In this document: piece by piece, positions 16,601-31,600 of the stretch
Position numbering within the stretch: the stretch's first letter is position 1
Layout: each line of letters begins with the position of its first letter
From: an uncultured Elusimicrobia bacterium
Lineage (GTDB): Bacteria > Elusimicrobiota > Elusimicrobia > Elusimicrobiales > UBA9959
Reading direction: 5' to 3'
Assembly: GCA_903879915.1 (NCBI GenBank)
Contig: CAIRNJ010000004.1
Coordinates: 1 to 64,000 of the forward strand
DNA: 64,000 bases
Translations under genes and position numbers: made by a program
The notes under the pieces: generated by a model
What the model saw: the letters and a program-made list of their open reading frames with translations, nothing else
The model's database searches: none
Told to the model about the DNA's origin: nothing

Positions 16601-19600
16601 GTAGTCATCGCCACGGGGACTATTGTGACCATAGATACTATGACCGCGGTTTCTTCCACGGCTACTATTAACGGGACTTTGCAGGCCAGCCGGGTGGTGA
16701 GCTCAAGCTGGACCCTGGTGGGCGGAAATATTAATGTCAGCCCCGGCGGCACGCTGGATTACGGCACGGAGGCGGATGTTATTCCCCAGGGAGTGAACGC
16801 CCAATTGCTGCTTGCCATGGGCGCGTACGCCGGGCAGTACGGGCTTATCGTGAACAACGGCGGCAATTTCACCGTGCGCGGTTCAACTAAAACGCCGTAT
16901 TCATTCGCAACACAGAGCATTACTGCCGGCCAGACAAGTCTTACGGTTTACGGCTCCACTTCCACCGACGGCTGGCAGACAGGGGATGTGATATCCATCG
17001 GTCCTACTTCGGGCCAAGGCATTGCAACCACCTCGACCCGTACTATTACGAATATTTCGGCCGGGCCGCTCTACACTATAAGCTGGTCGGGCGGCACTTT
17101 GCCGCAGGCCCGGCTGCTGTCCTCCACTAGTCCTATCATGGTGGGCAATCTCACGCGCAATGTTCTGGTTCAGTCCTCGGGAACCGCTGGTACGGACGGA
17201 GCCTATATTCAAAACCTGGCGCAGAACGCTACAAGTTTCGCGCTCGCCTACGGTGAGTTCGCATACCTGGGCGCCAGCGTCAGCGGTTCAAAATACGGCA
17301 TAGCCTTTGGCGCCCAGACAAAGGGTTCGATCTCGAGTTCAACCGTACGCAATGGCTACGACGGAATATACCTCTACTCGGCTTCCTCTGTTACCCTGAC
17401 CGGGAATAATATATATTCCAACTCAAACTACGGTATTTACCTTAACTATTCAAATAACAACACGTTGACCGGGAACAATTCCTATTCTAACACGGGCGCC
17501 GGCTTTTACTTCGACAGCGCTTCAATTAACACTCTGACCGGTAACAATTCCTATTCGAACTCAAACGCCGGTATTCGGCTCTACAGCTCCTCCAATAACT
17601 CTTTAGCCGGTAATAATTTTTACTCCAACTCAAACATTGGTGTTTACCTCTCCGGATCATCCAGTAATATATTGACCGGGAATAATTCCTATTCTAACTC
17701 AAGCGTCGGCATACTTTTTGAAGGTTCATCCAATAGGAACACCTTGACCGGTAATAATTCCTATTCCAACTCAAGCGTCGGCATTGACTTCGGCGGCGCA
17801 TCCGACAATCTCTTAATAGGGAATAATTGCTACTTGTCCAACACAAACTTTGGTATTCATTTCTATCAGTCGTCCAACAATACCTTGATCGGTAATAATT
17901 TCTATTCCAATTCGACCGCCGGCCTTTTTGTCGAAAACTCCGCCAATAATACTTTTGTGGGCGGCAACATAGGCTATGACGGTGCCGGTGTGAGCCGCTC
18001 CAATGCCGTGGCTGAAATTAAGTATTTCCCAGGTAATCTCAAGACCGCCATTCTTAAAGGCGTTCGCGTCAACCCGGCTGTGGGTATCTCCACTGCCGGC
18101 ATGGACACAGCCGGCAGTTACCTGCTGTCATATAATCAGGACGCGGATACCGGCACGGTGCGCATCTGGGGCAATTACCAGCTGGCGGGTTCCACGCTCA
18201 CGCTGGATTATGCTTCGCGGCTGTATGTTTCTACAAGTACCGCTTATAAACTTATGCGCGGTACGGGGCATTCCATTAATAATGTGGTTACTAACGACGC
18301 AACTACTCTTTCGGAGCTTATAACGGTTCAGCATACCGGTGGTAATTCATGGACCGTCACAGGTTCATCTTCAGGCTTACTAGGTGCGCCGTTTACCTGC
18401 CCGGGCTCCTGCAACTTCAGCAATAGTAAGGTTTCATTCACGCTCATTCCCGGCGGCACGCGGAATGTGGACGATATGCTGGATTTTGTGACTATCGCCG
18501 CATCAAACGATGCTAATATCCGGAAGAAACTGTTATTCGGCCCCGGTGCCTCAACCCTCAACAATGGACACTCCAAACTTGAGGTGGCTTCAACAGGCGG
18601 CTTGGTGCTGCGCGGCAAAGACGACGGCACAGCCAACACCTTAATAGACTGGCTGGGCGCCGGCTCCACCTATTACACTTTTGTGGATTCGGGCGCGTTC
18701 ACGGCGCTTTATTCTTCCTTCACCAATATGGACCAGGGCGGCATACAGCTTTCGGGCTCGGCGGGTGTGGCTATTTCTTCTTCCACGTTCGACTACCTGG
18801 GCTTTGCCGCCGGCACCAACGCTTTTATTACCGCGCGCAGCCTTGTTTCTAACGCCGTTCTGGACAATGTTACTTTTGCGCTGTCCCGTTCGTCGGCCGC
18901 TTATTCCGCTTATAACGTGTGGGTGGACGGTACGGACTCCGGCCTGAATTGGACCATGACGAACCCGGCGGGCGCCCTTTGGGGCGAGAAGTATGATAGT
19001 GACCTTAACAGTAAGGTAGCCTGGGTGAACTGCGGCGCTATCGTAAGCGTACAGTCGGGTGGCTGGTCCATCCCCGAGATCTGGGACCCCCAGACCACGC
19101 CTTCGGCTTGTACTACCGTTACCGTGGCCTCCGGGCATACGGTAACCATCGATACTATGACCGCGGTTTCCTCTACCGCTACCATTAACGGTATTTTGAA
19201 GGCCAGCCGTGTGGTGAATTCGAGCTGGACCCTGGTAGGCGGCAATCTTAACGTGAACTCGGGCGGCACGCTGGATTACGGCACCGAGGCGGACGTTATT
19301 CCAACGGCCATTAATGCTCAGTTGGTGCTGGCCTACGGCGCCGCGGCCGGGCAGTACGGGCTTATAGTTAATAACGGCGGCAACTTTACCGTGCGCGGTT
19401 CAACCAAAACGCCGTATTCTTACGCCACGGCGGACATTACTACCGCCGTTAATAGCTTTACGGTTTACGGTTCGACCTCGATCGACGGCTGGCAGGCGGG
19501 GGATACTATAATAATCGGCCCGACCTCGGGCAGCGGGACAGGGACGACAGCAAGCCGCACCATTGCCGGCATCAATACCGCAGCTGCGCCTGTCTATACC

Positions 19601-22600
19601 GTTAACTGGGCCGGCGGTACTTTGCCGCAGGCGCGGACGCTTGCGAACGGGCAAATTATCGTCTCAAACCTGACGCGCAATGTCCTGGTGCGCTCCTCCG
19701 GCACCGTCACGGATGCTGCCGGTGGCAACAGCTCGTATATCGTAAGCCTTACGCCAAATGCCACCAACTTCGCGCTTAGTTATGGCGAGTTCGCGTATCT
19801 TGGCGCTAATCTCGCAGTAAAAGGCGGCATAACCTTTAACAGCCCGGGCAAAGGCTTGATATCAAGCTCCACCATCCGCAATGGATATAATGGCGTAATG
19901 ATCGACGGTTCCTCTGCGATCTCTCTGACCCGGAATAATTTATATTCTAACGCTGAGGGTATCTATATCCGGTTCACTTCCAATAACACACTGACGGGGA
20001 ACAATGTCTTCTCCAATGACAAAGGCATTGAGGTCTATCAATCCTCCAATAATACCCTGGCCGGGAACAATACTTATTCCAATGGAACCTTCGGTACTGC
20101 AATTTTCTACTACGCCAACAACAACACCGTGACCGGCAATAATTCCTACTCCAACACCCACGGTATTTATGTCGGCTTATACAGTAACAATAACGTTTTT
20201 ACCGGGAACAACGGCTACTCCAATTCAAGCTATGGTGTTTATCTGGTCGATTCCTCCAATAACAATACCTTTAGCGGGAATAATTTTTACTCTAATCCGT
20301 ACGGCATTTACACCGACCAGTCGTCCGGCAATACAATTGTCGACGGTAATATAGGTTATAATGCCGCCGGCGTCAGTTCGAAAAATACCACCGCGGAGAT
20401 ATATTTTGTGCCCGGCACTCCAGCCACGCCTGAAGCTTTGATCCTTAAAGGGGTGCGCGTGAACCCGGCGGTGGGCATCTCCACGGCGGGTATGGATGTG
20501 CCCGGGGCTTCGCTTATCTCATACAACCAGGACGCGGATACCGGCACGGTGCGCGTTTGGGGTAATTACCAACTGGCGGGTTCCACGCTTACGCTGGATT
20601 ACAGCACTTACACTTATGTTTCCACCAATACCGCCAGCAAGCTGATGCGCGGTACGGGGCACACCATAACCAATATTGTTACCAACGACGCGTACACGCT
20701 TTCGGAACTTATAACGGTCACGCATAGCGGCGGCAATTCATGGACGGTCACGGGCTCATCTTCAGGCGTACTGGGAACATTCACCCGGGCCGTCTCCGGG
20801 GCTTACGACTTTGTGAGTAATAAGGTGAATTTCCGGCTGACGGTTGGTTCCACGCTGAACGTGGACGATACGCTGGATTTTGTGACCATGGCCGCCTCGA
20901 ACGACGCTAACATCCGCAAAAAACTGCTGTTCGGCCCGGCGGCTGCAACCTTAAATAACGGGCATTCGAAGCTTGAAGTGGGCGCGACGGGCGGCCTTGT
21001 TCTGCGCGGCAAGGACGATGGCAGCGCCAATACGCTGATAGACTGGCTGGGTGCGGGCTCAACCTACTATACCTTCGTGGACTCCGGGGCGTTCACCGCC
21101 GTTTATTCCTCGTTCACGAATATGGACCAGGGCGGCATACAGCTTTCCGGTTCGGCAGGCGTGGCTATTTCTTCTTCAACATTTGACTACTTGGGTTTCT
21201 CCGCCGGAACCAACACGTATATTACGGCGCGCGGCCTTACCTCCACCACCACTTTGAATAATGTCACCTTCGGGCTGTCGCGCTCTTCGGCGGGCTATTC
21301 AGCCTACAATGTGTGGGTGGAGGGCGCGGACAGCGGGCTTAACTGGACCATCGCCCCTCTGGCGGGCGCGCTTTGGGGCGAAAAATTCGATAATGACCCT
21401 AACAATAGGGTCGTCTGGCCGGACTGCCGTCCCCTTGCCAGCGCGCAGACCGGTTCCTGGTCGGTGCCCTCTATCTGGGACCTTGAGTTCGTGCCTACCG
21501 CCTGTAACGCCGTTACCGTGGCCGCGGGACATACCGTTACTTTGGATACCATGACGGCGGTTTCTTCCACCGCCGCTATTAACGGCACTCTGGAGGTCAG
21601 CCGGGTGGCAAGTTCAAGCTGGACCCTGGTGGGCGGCAATATTAATGTGAACTCCGGCGGCACACTGGATTACGGTACGGAGGACGATACCATCCCGACG
21701 GCTATTACTGCCCAGCTGGTGCTGGCCTCGGGCACGTATGCTGGGCAGTATGGGCTTATCGTTAATAACGGCGGTAACTTTACAGTGCGCGGTTCCACCA
21801 AAACGCCTTACGCGTTCGCCACGCAAAGCATTTCCGCCAACAGCCTTACGGTTTACGGCTCCACCTCCGCCGTCGGCTGGCAGGCGGGCGACCAGATCAC
21901 TGTCGGCCCTACCTTGGGCAGCGGGGCCGCGACGGTCAGCAGCCGCACCATCGTTAGCATCACGGGCCTGCCCGGCTGCAACAGCCCGTCGTGCATCGTC
22001 AATTTCTCCGGCGCGGCCCTGAGCAGGACGCTGTCTTCCACTACCCCTATCATAGTGGCCAACCTTACGCGCAACGTGCTGGTGCAATCTTCGGGTACCG
22101 ACGTAACCAGCAACAGCGCTTATGTTCAGAACCTGGCGCGCAATACTACCAGTTTCGCTTTGGCTTACGGCGAATTCGCCTACCTGGGGAACAATGCCTC
22201 CGGTAAATACGGCATAATTTTTAACGGGGCAGGGGTTATGGGTTCTATTTCCAGCTGCACGGTACGCAACGGGTTTATGGGCATATACCTTAGCGGCGCC
22301 GTCATCAATAATACGTTCACCGGCAACAATATCTACGGCAATACCGCTAACGGCAGCAATAGTCGTGGCGCCCTGACTCTTTATAACGGAGCAAAGTTCA
22401 ACACCCTGGCCGGCAATAATATCTCCGGGAACGTGGGCAATGCCATAAATTTATACCTAGCCACGGAAAATCTTGTGACCGGCAACTATACCTATTCAAA
22501 TGATAGCGACGGTATGATCCTTAACGCTGATTACAACACCATTACCGGCAACTATATTTATTCCAACGGGCAGCAGGGTATCATGCTCATGGGCTCACAC

Positions 22601-25600
22601 AACACCACGGTGACGGACAATAAAATGTACCTCAACAATTTTTCTGCCGTGGATTTCTTCGGCTCCAGCCACTTCAATATCCTGGCAGGGAATAACGTTT
22701 ACTCCAATATGTACGCCGCTGATTTCTATCAGTCCTCCAATAATACTTTCGTCGGGAATACTTATTATTCCAACAGCGCCCGCGCCGTACAGGGCGGCGA
22801 CTCGTCAGTGAATAACAGTTTTGTCGGCGATACTTTCGGCTACGACCTGGCCGGGGTCAGCCGGCCCGATGGCACCTACGCGGAAGTTTTTATCACCGCT
22901 GGTTACGCGGACACGTTCGTGCTTAAGGGAGCCCGCGTTAATACGGCTTACGGCAATAACGGAGTTTATGCGGACGGACTTAACACCGCCGGTGCCAGCG
23001 TGCTCTCCTACAACCAGAACGCCGACACCGGCACGGTGCGGCTGTGGGGTAATTATATGGTCACGGGGTCAACGTTAACGCTGGACCATGCGCAGCGGCT
23101 GTATGTTTCCACCAACACCGCCCCCAAGCTCATGTGGGGTGCGGGGCATTCCATCACCAACGTAGTTACTGATGATGCTGCTACGCTCTCGGAGCTTATC
23201 ACGGTAAAACATACCGGCGGCAACTCCTGGACCGTCCTCGGGTCATCCTCGGGAGTGCTGGGCACGTTCACCCGGGCGGCTTCCGGTTCTTACGACTTCA
23301 CCGCCGGCAGTAAAGTGCAGTTCCGCCTCACGGCGGGCGCTACGTTGAACGCCGGCGATACGCTGGACTTCCTGACGATCTCCGCTTCCAACGACGCCAA
23401 TATTCAGAAGAAGCTGCTGTTCGGGCCTATGGCGGCAGCTTACAATAAGGGCCACTCAAAACTCGAGGTTTCCGGCACCGGCGGTGTGCTGCTGCGCGGC
23501 AACAGCAACGGCACGGCTAATACGCTGGTGAATATCCTGTCCGGCTCCACCTATTACACTTTTGTGGATTCGGGCGCGTTCACGGCGGTTTATTCCTCGT
23601 TCACTAATATGGACCAGGGCGGTATACAGCTTTCCGGCTCGGCGGGTGTGGCTATTTCTTCTTCCACGTTCGACTACCTGGGCTTCGCGTCCGGCACGAA
23701 TACTTATATTACCGCGCGCAGCCTTGTTTCGAACGCCGTTCTGGACAATGTTACTTTTGCGCTGTCCCGTTCGTCGGCCGCTTATTCCGCTTATAACGTG
23801 TGGGTGGAGGGTACGGATTCCGGCCTGAACTGGACCATGACGAACCCGGCGGGCGCCCTTTGGGGCGAGAAGTATGACAGCGACCTTAACAGTAAGATCG
23901 CCTGGGTGAACTGCGGTGACCTTATCAGCGCGCAGACGGGTTTCTGGTCTGTGCCGGAAACCTGGGACCCGCAGACCATGCCCTCGGCTTGTACCACCAT
24001 TACCGTGGCCCCCGGCAATACGGTAACCATAGACACCATGACCGCGGTTACTTCCACCGCCACCATTAACGGCACCTTGAAAGCCAGCCGGGTGGTGAGT
24101 TCAAGCTGGACCCTGGTGGGCGGCAATATTAATGTGAATTCCGGCGGCACGCTGGATTACGGCAACGAGGACGATATTATCCCGGCGGCCGTTAATTCTC
24201 ACCTGGTGCTGGCCTACGGCGCTAAGGCCGGGCAGTACGGGCTTACGGTAAATATCGGCGGCAACTTCACCGTGCGCGGGTCAACCAAAATGCCGTATGC
24301 CTTCGCAACGCAGAGCCTTACCACCTCCAGCACCAGTTTTGTGCTTTATGGCTCCACCTCCACCCTCGGCTGGCAGGCGGGAGACAGCATAGTTATCGGC
24401 CCCACCTCTGGCCAGGGCGAAACTACCGCCGCGAAACGCACCATTGCAAGTATAACGGGTACGGGGGAAGGGCCCTTTAATGTAAATTGGTCCGGCGGCA
24501 CTTTGCCCCAGGCCCGGGTGCTTGCGGACGGGCCCATAATAGTGGCGAACCTTTCCCGCAACGTCCTGGTGCGGTCGTCTGGAACTTTAACGTCGGCGAA
24601 CAGCGCGTATATACGGGATCTGGCGCAGAACGCCACCAGCTTCGCTCTGACCGAGGGCGAATTCGCCTATCTCGGCAACAATTACTCCGGCAAATACGGC
24701 ATCACATTTGACGGCGCGCTTACGCGCGGCTCGATCTCCAGTTCTACCGTGCGCAACGGCTATTACGGGATATCCCTGAACTTCTCCGCGAATAACGTTC
24801 TGACCGGAAATAACGTTTACGCGAACAACAACGACGGCGTTTACCTTTCCAACGCCGGCTATAACATTTTTTCAGGTAACAATTTCTTCGCCAACACGCT
24901 TTCCTTGGGCTACGGCGTTAACGCGGACGCTTCCAACTATAACGTCTTTTCGGGGAACAATTTCTTCTCCAACCGCCTGGGAGGTATCCAGCTGCATAAT
25001 TCCTCCAATACCAGCTTTGCCGGGAATAATTCCTACTCGAACGGCGCTATGGGGATATATGTAACAGGCAGCGGGAACATGCTGTACGGGAATAATTTCT
25101 ACTCTAACGCGCAGTACGGTATTTATTTCGAAAATTCCGGTAGTAATACGCTGACCGGGAATAATTCCTATTCCAACGGTAGCAGCGGTATTGCTCTTTA
25201 TAATTCCACCAATATCACGCTAATTGGCGGCAGCCTGGGTTACGACAGCGCCGGGCACAGCCGGCCCAACCTGGCTGAAGCTGATTTTTCTAACACGAAC
25301 GTTAATTCTTTGATCCTGAAGGGCGCCCGGATCAACCCGGCCATGGGGATATCTGCTGCCGGCATTGCCCAGGCGGGCAGCTACCTGCTTTCTTACAATC
25401 AGGATGGTTCCGCCGGCAATCTGAAGCTCTGGGGTAATTATAAGGTCGCCGGTTCTACCTTGACCCTGGATTATGCCTCGGCGCTTTATGTTTCCAGCAA
25501 TACCGCTCCCAAGCTGATGTCCGGCACGGGGCATTCCGCCAGCGTGGTGGCTACCAGCGATATTAATGCGGTATCCCAGCTCATTACCATCAGGTACGAC

Positions 25601-28600
25601 GCCTCGGTCCCCAACTGGCGTGTGGAGGGTTCTTCTTCCGGCTTGCTGGGTGTTTTCCCGGGTTCCATCGTAAATCAGCCATTCCCGGCGGCCGATCAGC
25701 AATTTAACCTTACTTTCACGCAAGGCGGCTCGCCCAAGAACGGGGACAGGCTGGACTTTATACTGAGCGCGGCTTCAAACGATTCCAACCGGCAGAAGTC
25801 GCTCCTTTTCGGTCCAATGGCCCCGGCCTTCAACAGCGGCCGCTCCAAGCTTGAAGTGGCCTCAACGGGCGGGCTGGTTCTGCGCGGCAGGAGCGACGGC
25901 ACGGCGTACACCTTAATTGACTGGCTGGGGGCTGGTTCCACCTACTATACTTTTGTGGACTCCGGCGCTTTTACAGCTGTCTATTCCTCGTTCACTAATA
26001 TGGACCAGGACGGCATACAGCTCTCCGGCTCGGCGGGCGTGGCTATTTCCTCTTCCACGTTCGACTACCTGGGCTTCGCCGCGGGCAGCAATTCTTACAT
26101 TACAATGCGGGACCTCAACACCGGCGCCACCTTCAATAACGTGGCTTTCTGGCTGTCGCGCCCTGCCGCGGAGTACGCCCCGGCTTATAACGTGCTTGTG
26201 GCCGGCAGCGATGCCGGCCTGGCGCCTGTATTCCAAAAAACGGCGGCGCCCCTGGGCCCGCTGTGGGGCGAGAATTACGACTCTGACCCCGGCGCTAAAG
26301 TGGCCTGGGCGGACGGGATCCTGCCCGGGGCGGTGACGGACCTGGGCGCGGCCGTTCAGTCTACCGGCAGCGTGCTGTTATCCTGGACCGCGCTGGGCGA
26401 CGACGGCGGCCTGGCGACGCTGAATGATTCTACGTTCACCATTCAATACACTTCCGTGACTGTGGACGCGCAGAACCCCGCTTTCTGGTCCGCGGCCATG
26501 GCGCAGGTGAATATTTCTACCTCGGCCATTGACCCCGGGACCAGCCTGGCGTACGGCATAAGCGGCCTGGCGGCGAATACCAGCTGGTATTTCCGCCTGT
26601 GGACCCAGGACGCGGCCGGTAATTACAGCGCGCTGTCCAACGGCGCTACCGTGGCCACGCTTATCGAACCTCCTGCCACGGTTTACTTCGACGATGTTTC
26701 CAGCAATTCAATAACCGCTTCCGGCTACGCCGCCACGCCGGCGTTCAGCAACCTGGAACTCGGCGCGTCCGGCGTGGTTGTGGCCAGGGATACCGCGTAC
26801 GAGCCCTGGCGCAGCGGCAATAAATGGGCGACAAAAGCCACAATGCCGACGGCACGCCGTTATATGGCCGTGGGTGTAATAGGTGGCAAACTCTATTTGG
26901 TGGGTGGGTATGACGGGACTGATTACTTTGATACAAATGTGGCTTATAACCCCGCAACCAATGACTGGGAGACAAAAGCGGTAATGCCTACGGTCCGCGC
27001 TGGTGCATCCATAGGCGTAATAGGCGGCAAGCTGTATATTGTGGGCGGCTATAATGGGGCTAGTTATTTAAACATTAATCAGGAATATGACCCCGTAGCT
27101 AATACCTGGAGTACGAAGGCAGTAATGCCAAGTACACGCGCTTATTTATCGGTCGGTGTGATAGGCGGCAAATTATATGCCGTGGGCGGAATGAATGCGA
27201 CCGATTACTTTGATGCTAACGAGGAGTATGATCCAGCCTTCAACACCTGGAGTACAAAAAAAGTAATGCTTACTGGTCGAAGCCAATTCGCCGCAGGAGT
27301 AATAGGCGGCAAGTTTTATGCAGTGGGGGGATACAATGGGGGTTATTTGAATACCAACGAGGAATATAACCACGTGCTCGACACTTGGGAGACAAAAACG
27401 GCAATGCCCACGGCTCGTGTTGAACCAGCTGCGGGGGTTATAGGAGGCAAGCTATATGTCGTAGGGGGAAGTCTGCCTGTTAATGCTACAAAGAATAATG
27501 AAGAATATGACCCTTTGTCTGATACCTGGGTGACAAAAGCGGCAATGCCCACAGCCCGCGCTGGTTTGTCAGTTGGGGTTATTGGTGGCAAACTGTATGT
27601 CGTTGGAGGTGCTGAGAGTGGTTACTTGAAAACCAACGAGGAATACGACCCCGGCGTGGCGGCTTTGTTCGGCGCATTGGCGCCGAATAAACTTTACAGC
27701 TTTAAAGCCAAGGCCCGGAATCTGGCGGGAGTGGAAACTCAGGAGTCGGTAACGGTTTCCACTTATACCCTGGCCGCCGTGCCGGGCGCGGCGGCGCCGG
27801 CGTTCACGGGCGTAAGCTCTATCAGTGTTACGGTCAACTGGACACCCAGCGCCAACCCGGCCGGCACCACCTATTACATGCAGCTCTCCAGCGTCCCCGG
27901 TTTCTCCCCGGTCGTTTTCTCTTCTGCTACCCTCGGCCTTCAACTCTCGACTTCCACTTTGTTCCCTAACACTACGTACTACGCCCGCGTGGCGGCCATA
28001 AACGGCGATGGAATTTACAGTGAGTATTTAATGGCTGGTTCCACCATAACCCTGGCCGCTGTTCCTGGCGCCGCAGCGCCGGCGTTCACCGGCCTGAGTT
28101 CGAATACCCTCACGTTGAACTGGACCGCCGGCGGGAATCCGGACGGAACAGCTTACCGTGTGGAGATATCCTCGGACGGCAATTTCCTGGGCAAAATCAG
28201 TTCCTCAACTACAATGGGGTTAAATAGCGCGTTCAGCGGCCTTTTGGTAAACACAACATATTACAGCCGGGTAGCCGCCCTGAACGGCAACGGGCTGTAC
28301 AGCGCTTACCTGGCGGGTTCCACCATAACACTGACCGTTGTCCCCGGCGCCGCAACGCCGGCGTATACGGGCGTGGGTTCGACAGCCCTCACTGTAAACT
28401 GGGCCGCCGGCGATAACCCCGGCGGAACAGTTTACTACGTGGAGCTATCTACCGAGAGCGGTTTCGCGAGCAGAACCGGCTCCGCGACAGTAACGGCTCT
28501 GAGCGCTGTGTTCAGCGGGCTTTCCGTCAACGCAACGTATTACAGCCGCGTGGCGGCCGTGAACGGCAGCGGTATCTACAGCGATTATTTTGTGGCGGCT

Positions 28601-31600
28601 TCCACAATGACGCTTGTTGAAACGCCGACAGGTATTTATTTCGACGAGGTCACTACCAATTCGATAACCGCCTCCGCCTACGCCGCCGCGCCCGCGTTCA
28701 CCGGGCTGGAAACCGGCTTATCAGGAGTGGCGGTAGCCATTGATAACGCGTATCAGCCTTCGCGTAACGGCAATAAATGGACCACGAAATTGGGAATGCC
28801 CGCTGCCCGCAGCGGCCCCGCAGGCGCGGTTATAGGCGGCAAGATCTATGTCGTAGGCGGGCATTTCTGGGGTACAGCCTATAATAGTAACCAGGAATAC
28901 GACCCTGTTGCCAACACGTGGCTTGCAAAAGCCAATATGTCGGTAAGCCGTAATTACCTGGCCGCGGCGGCTGTGGACGGCAAGGTTTACGCCATCGGCG
29001 GCAGGGCAGGCGACGCCGGAGCGGATTATAGCGTGAACGAGGCTTTTGATCCGGTCACGAATATGTGGGAGACAAAAGCGCCGATGACGACCGCGCGTTC
29101 CTGGCTTTCCGTTGCTGCGGTACAAGGAAAAATATTCGCTATCGGCGGAGTAAATGGCTCGACCATTTTAAACACAAATGAGGAATATGATCCGCTGAGC
29201 GACGCTTGGGTAACGAAGGCGCCGATGCTCACAAGCCGCGTGGGCGGCGCCGCCGCGGCTGAGGGCGGTAAAGTATATGTTATCGGCGGGAATACAGGTT
29301 CGGTCGTGAATATAAATGAAGAATACGATCCTGTTTTCGATACCTGGGCAACAAAAGCGCCGATGTCCGTCAGCCGCGCCAACCTGGCCGCTTGTGCCGC
29401 GGGAGGTAAAATTTATGCCATCGGCGGAGTTGGCGGCGCCGCGAATGAGAATGAGCAATACGATCCCGCCGTAAACACCTGGACCAGTAAAGCCATGATG
29501 CCCACGGCCCGTGACAGGGTGGCCGGTGCGGTTGCCGGAGGCAGGATCTACGTTATTGGCGGGGACAGCGGAGCTCCTTTGACCGCCAACGAGGAATTCG
29601 ACCCCGGAGTGGCGTCTTCTTTTACAGCGCTGACGCCTAATACGCAGTATGCCTTCAAGGCCAAAGCGCGCAACGCCATCGGCGCCGAGACCGGGGATAG
29701 CATAACGGTTTCCACCTACACGCTTGCGCTGCCGCTTGCCGCGGCGGGCGTATTCAAGGTTTATCACACCAGCGTCAGTTTAACCTGGACGGCGCTCGGC
29801 GGGAACAACGGCTATTCCGTGCTGGCCTCGTCCGGCGCGGGCGGCGTTGTGCTGGCTACGGCCACCAGCAACGGCGGCGCGACCTCGCTTACTGTTACGG
29901 GCCTGAAGAGTCACACCGTATATTACTTCCAGGCGGGCACGCTCAACGGCGACGGTGTGGCGAATTATATAACAGCGGGCTCCACTTTTACGCTCCCTAA
30001 TATCAGCGCAAGGTCCGGCTTCTGGTCCGATCCGGACACATGGGTTTCCGGAGTGCCTACTGCCGATGCCCCGGTAATTATCGACGCCGGGCATACCGTT
30101 ACTTTGAATATTATGACCGCGGTTTCTTCCACCGCCACTATTAACGGCACTTTAAAGGCCAGCCGTGTGGCGAGCTCAAGCTGGACCTTGCTGGGCGGCG
30201 ATATTTATGTGAACCCGGGAGGTACGCTGGATTATGGAGCTGAAGAAGACATTGTCCCGGATGGAATTATTTCCCACCTGGTGCTGGCCTACGGCGCTAC
30301 GGCCGGACAGTACGGGCTTATAGTCAACAACGGCGGCAACTTCACAGTGCGCGGGGCAGATAAAACGCCTTACGCGTTCGCCAGCGCCAGCATAGGCCCG
30401 TTCGATACCAGCCTGACCATATACGGCTCCACGTCGGTAGCCGGCTGGCGGGCGGGGGATGTTATCACCATCGACCCGGTATTCGTCGGCGGGCCCGTCA
30501 CTACCGTCAGCCGTACCATACTCAGCATTACAGGCGGTCCGGATTATACTGTCAGTTGGTCCGAAGGCGGGCTGGGCGCTGCCCGTACGCTTGCGGCCGA
30601 CACGCCAATAGTCGTGGGAAATCTTACGCGCAATGTCCTGGTGCGTTCCGCGGGAACCAATGTTAATGCCAACAGCGCGTATATCTCTAACCTTGCACGG
30701 AACGCAACAAGTTTCGCGCTGACCTACGGCGAATTCGCTTACCTTGGCGCCAACGACACCGGGAAGCTCGGCATAACCTTCGACGGCGCTCTGACAAAAG
30801 GCTCTCTTTCCAGCTCTACCGTACGCAGCGGCTACTACGGGATCTTCCTTAATTCCGCCTCCGGCAATACTTTGACCGGGAATAATATCTACTCCAACTC
30901 GCGGCACGGTGTCTGGCTCTACGGCGGAACCAACAACACTCTGCTCGGGAACAGTGTCTGCTCTAACTCGGGCGCGGGCATTTATATCGCGTCTGCCCAC
31001 AGCAACACGTTGTCGGGAAATAATTTCTATTCCAATACTGATTCGGGTATTCATCTTCAAGGCTCCACCAACAACACTTTAACAGGGAACGCTTCCTTTA
31101 TCAACACCGCTCAGGGTATTTACTTAGGCTTAGCCGCAAATAATAATACCCTGGCCGGGAATAACGCGTACAGCAACTCTGACGGGATTGTGTTCTATGA
31201 TTCCTCCAATAATATCGGGGCGGGGAACATTAGCCACGCTAACACCGGCAACGGCATGGTTTTCTCCGGCTCCGCCGATAATACTCTGACCGGGAGCAAT
31301 ATCTACTCCAATTCCAATTACGGCATTTATGCCGGTAATTCGGCCGGCAACACCTTTGATAAAGGTTATATAGGCTATAACGCCGCCGGTGCGGACATGG
31401 GTAATAATCACGCCGAGATATTCTTCATCCCCGGCGGCACCGCCGAGACCCTTGTGCTCAAAGGCTCGCTCGTGAACCCGGCCGCGGGCATCTCCATGGC
31501 GGGAATGGATGTGGTTGGTGCTTCGCTGGTTTCGTATGATCAGGACGCGGATTCCGGCACTGTGCGCATCTGGGGCAATTACCAGCTGGCTGGCTCCACC

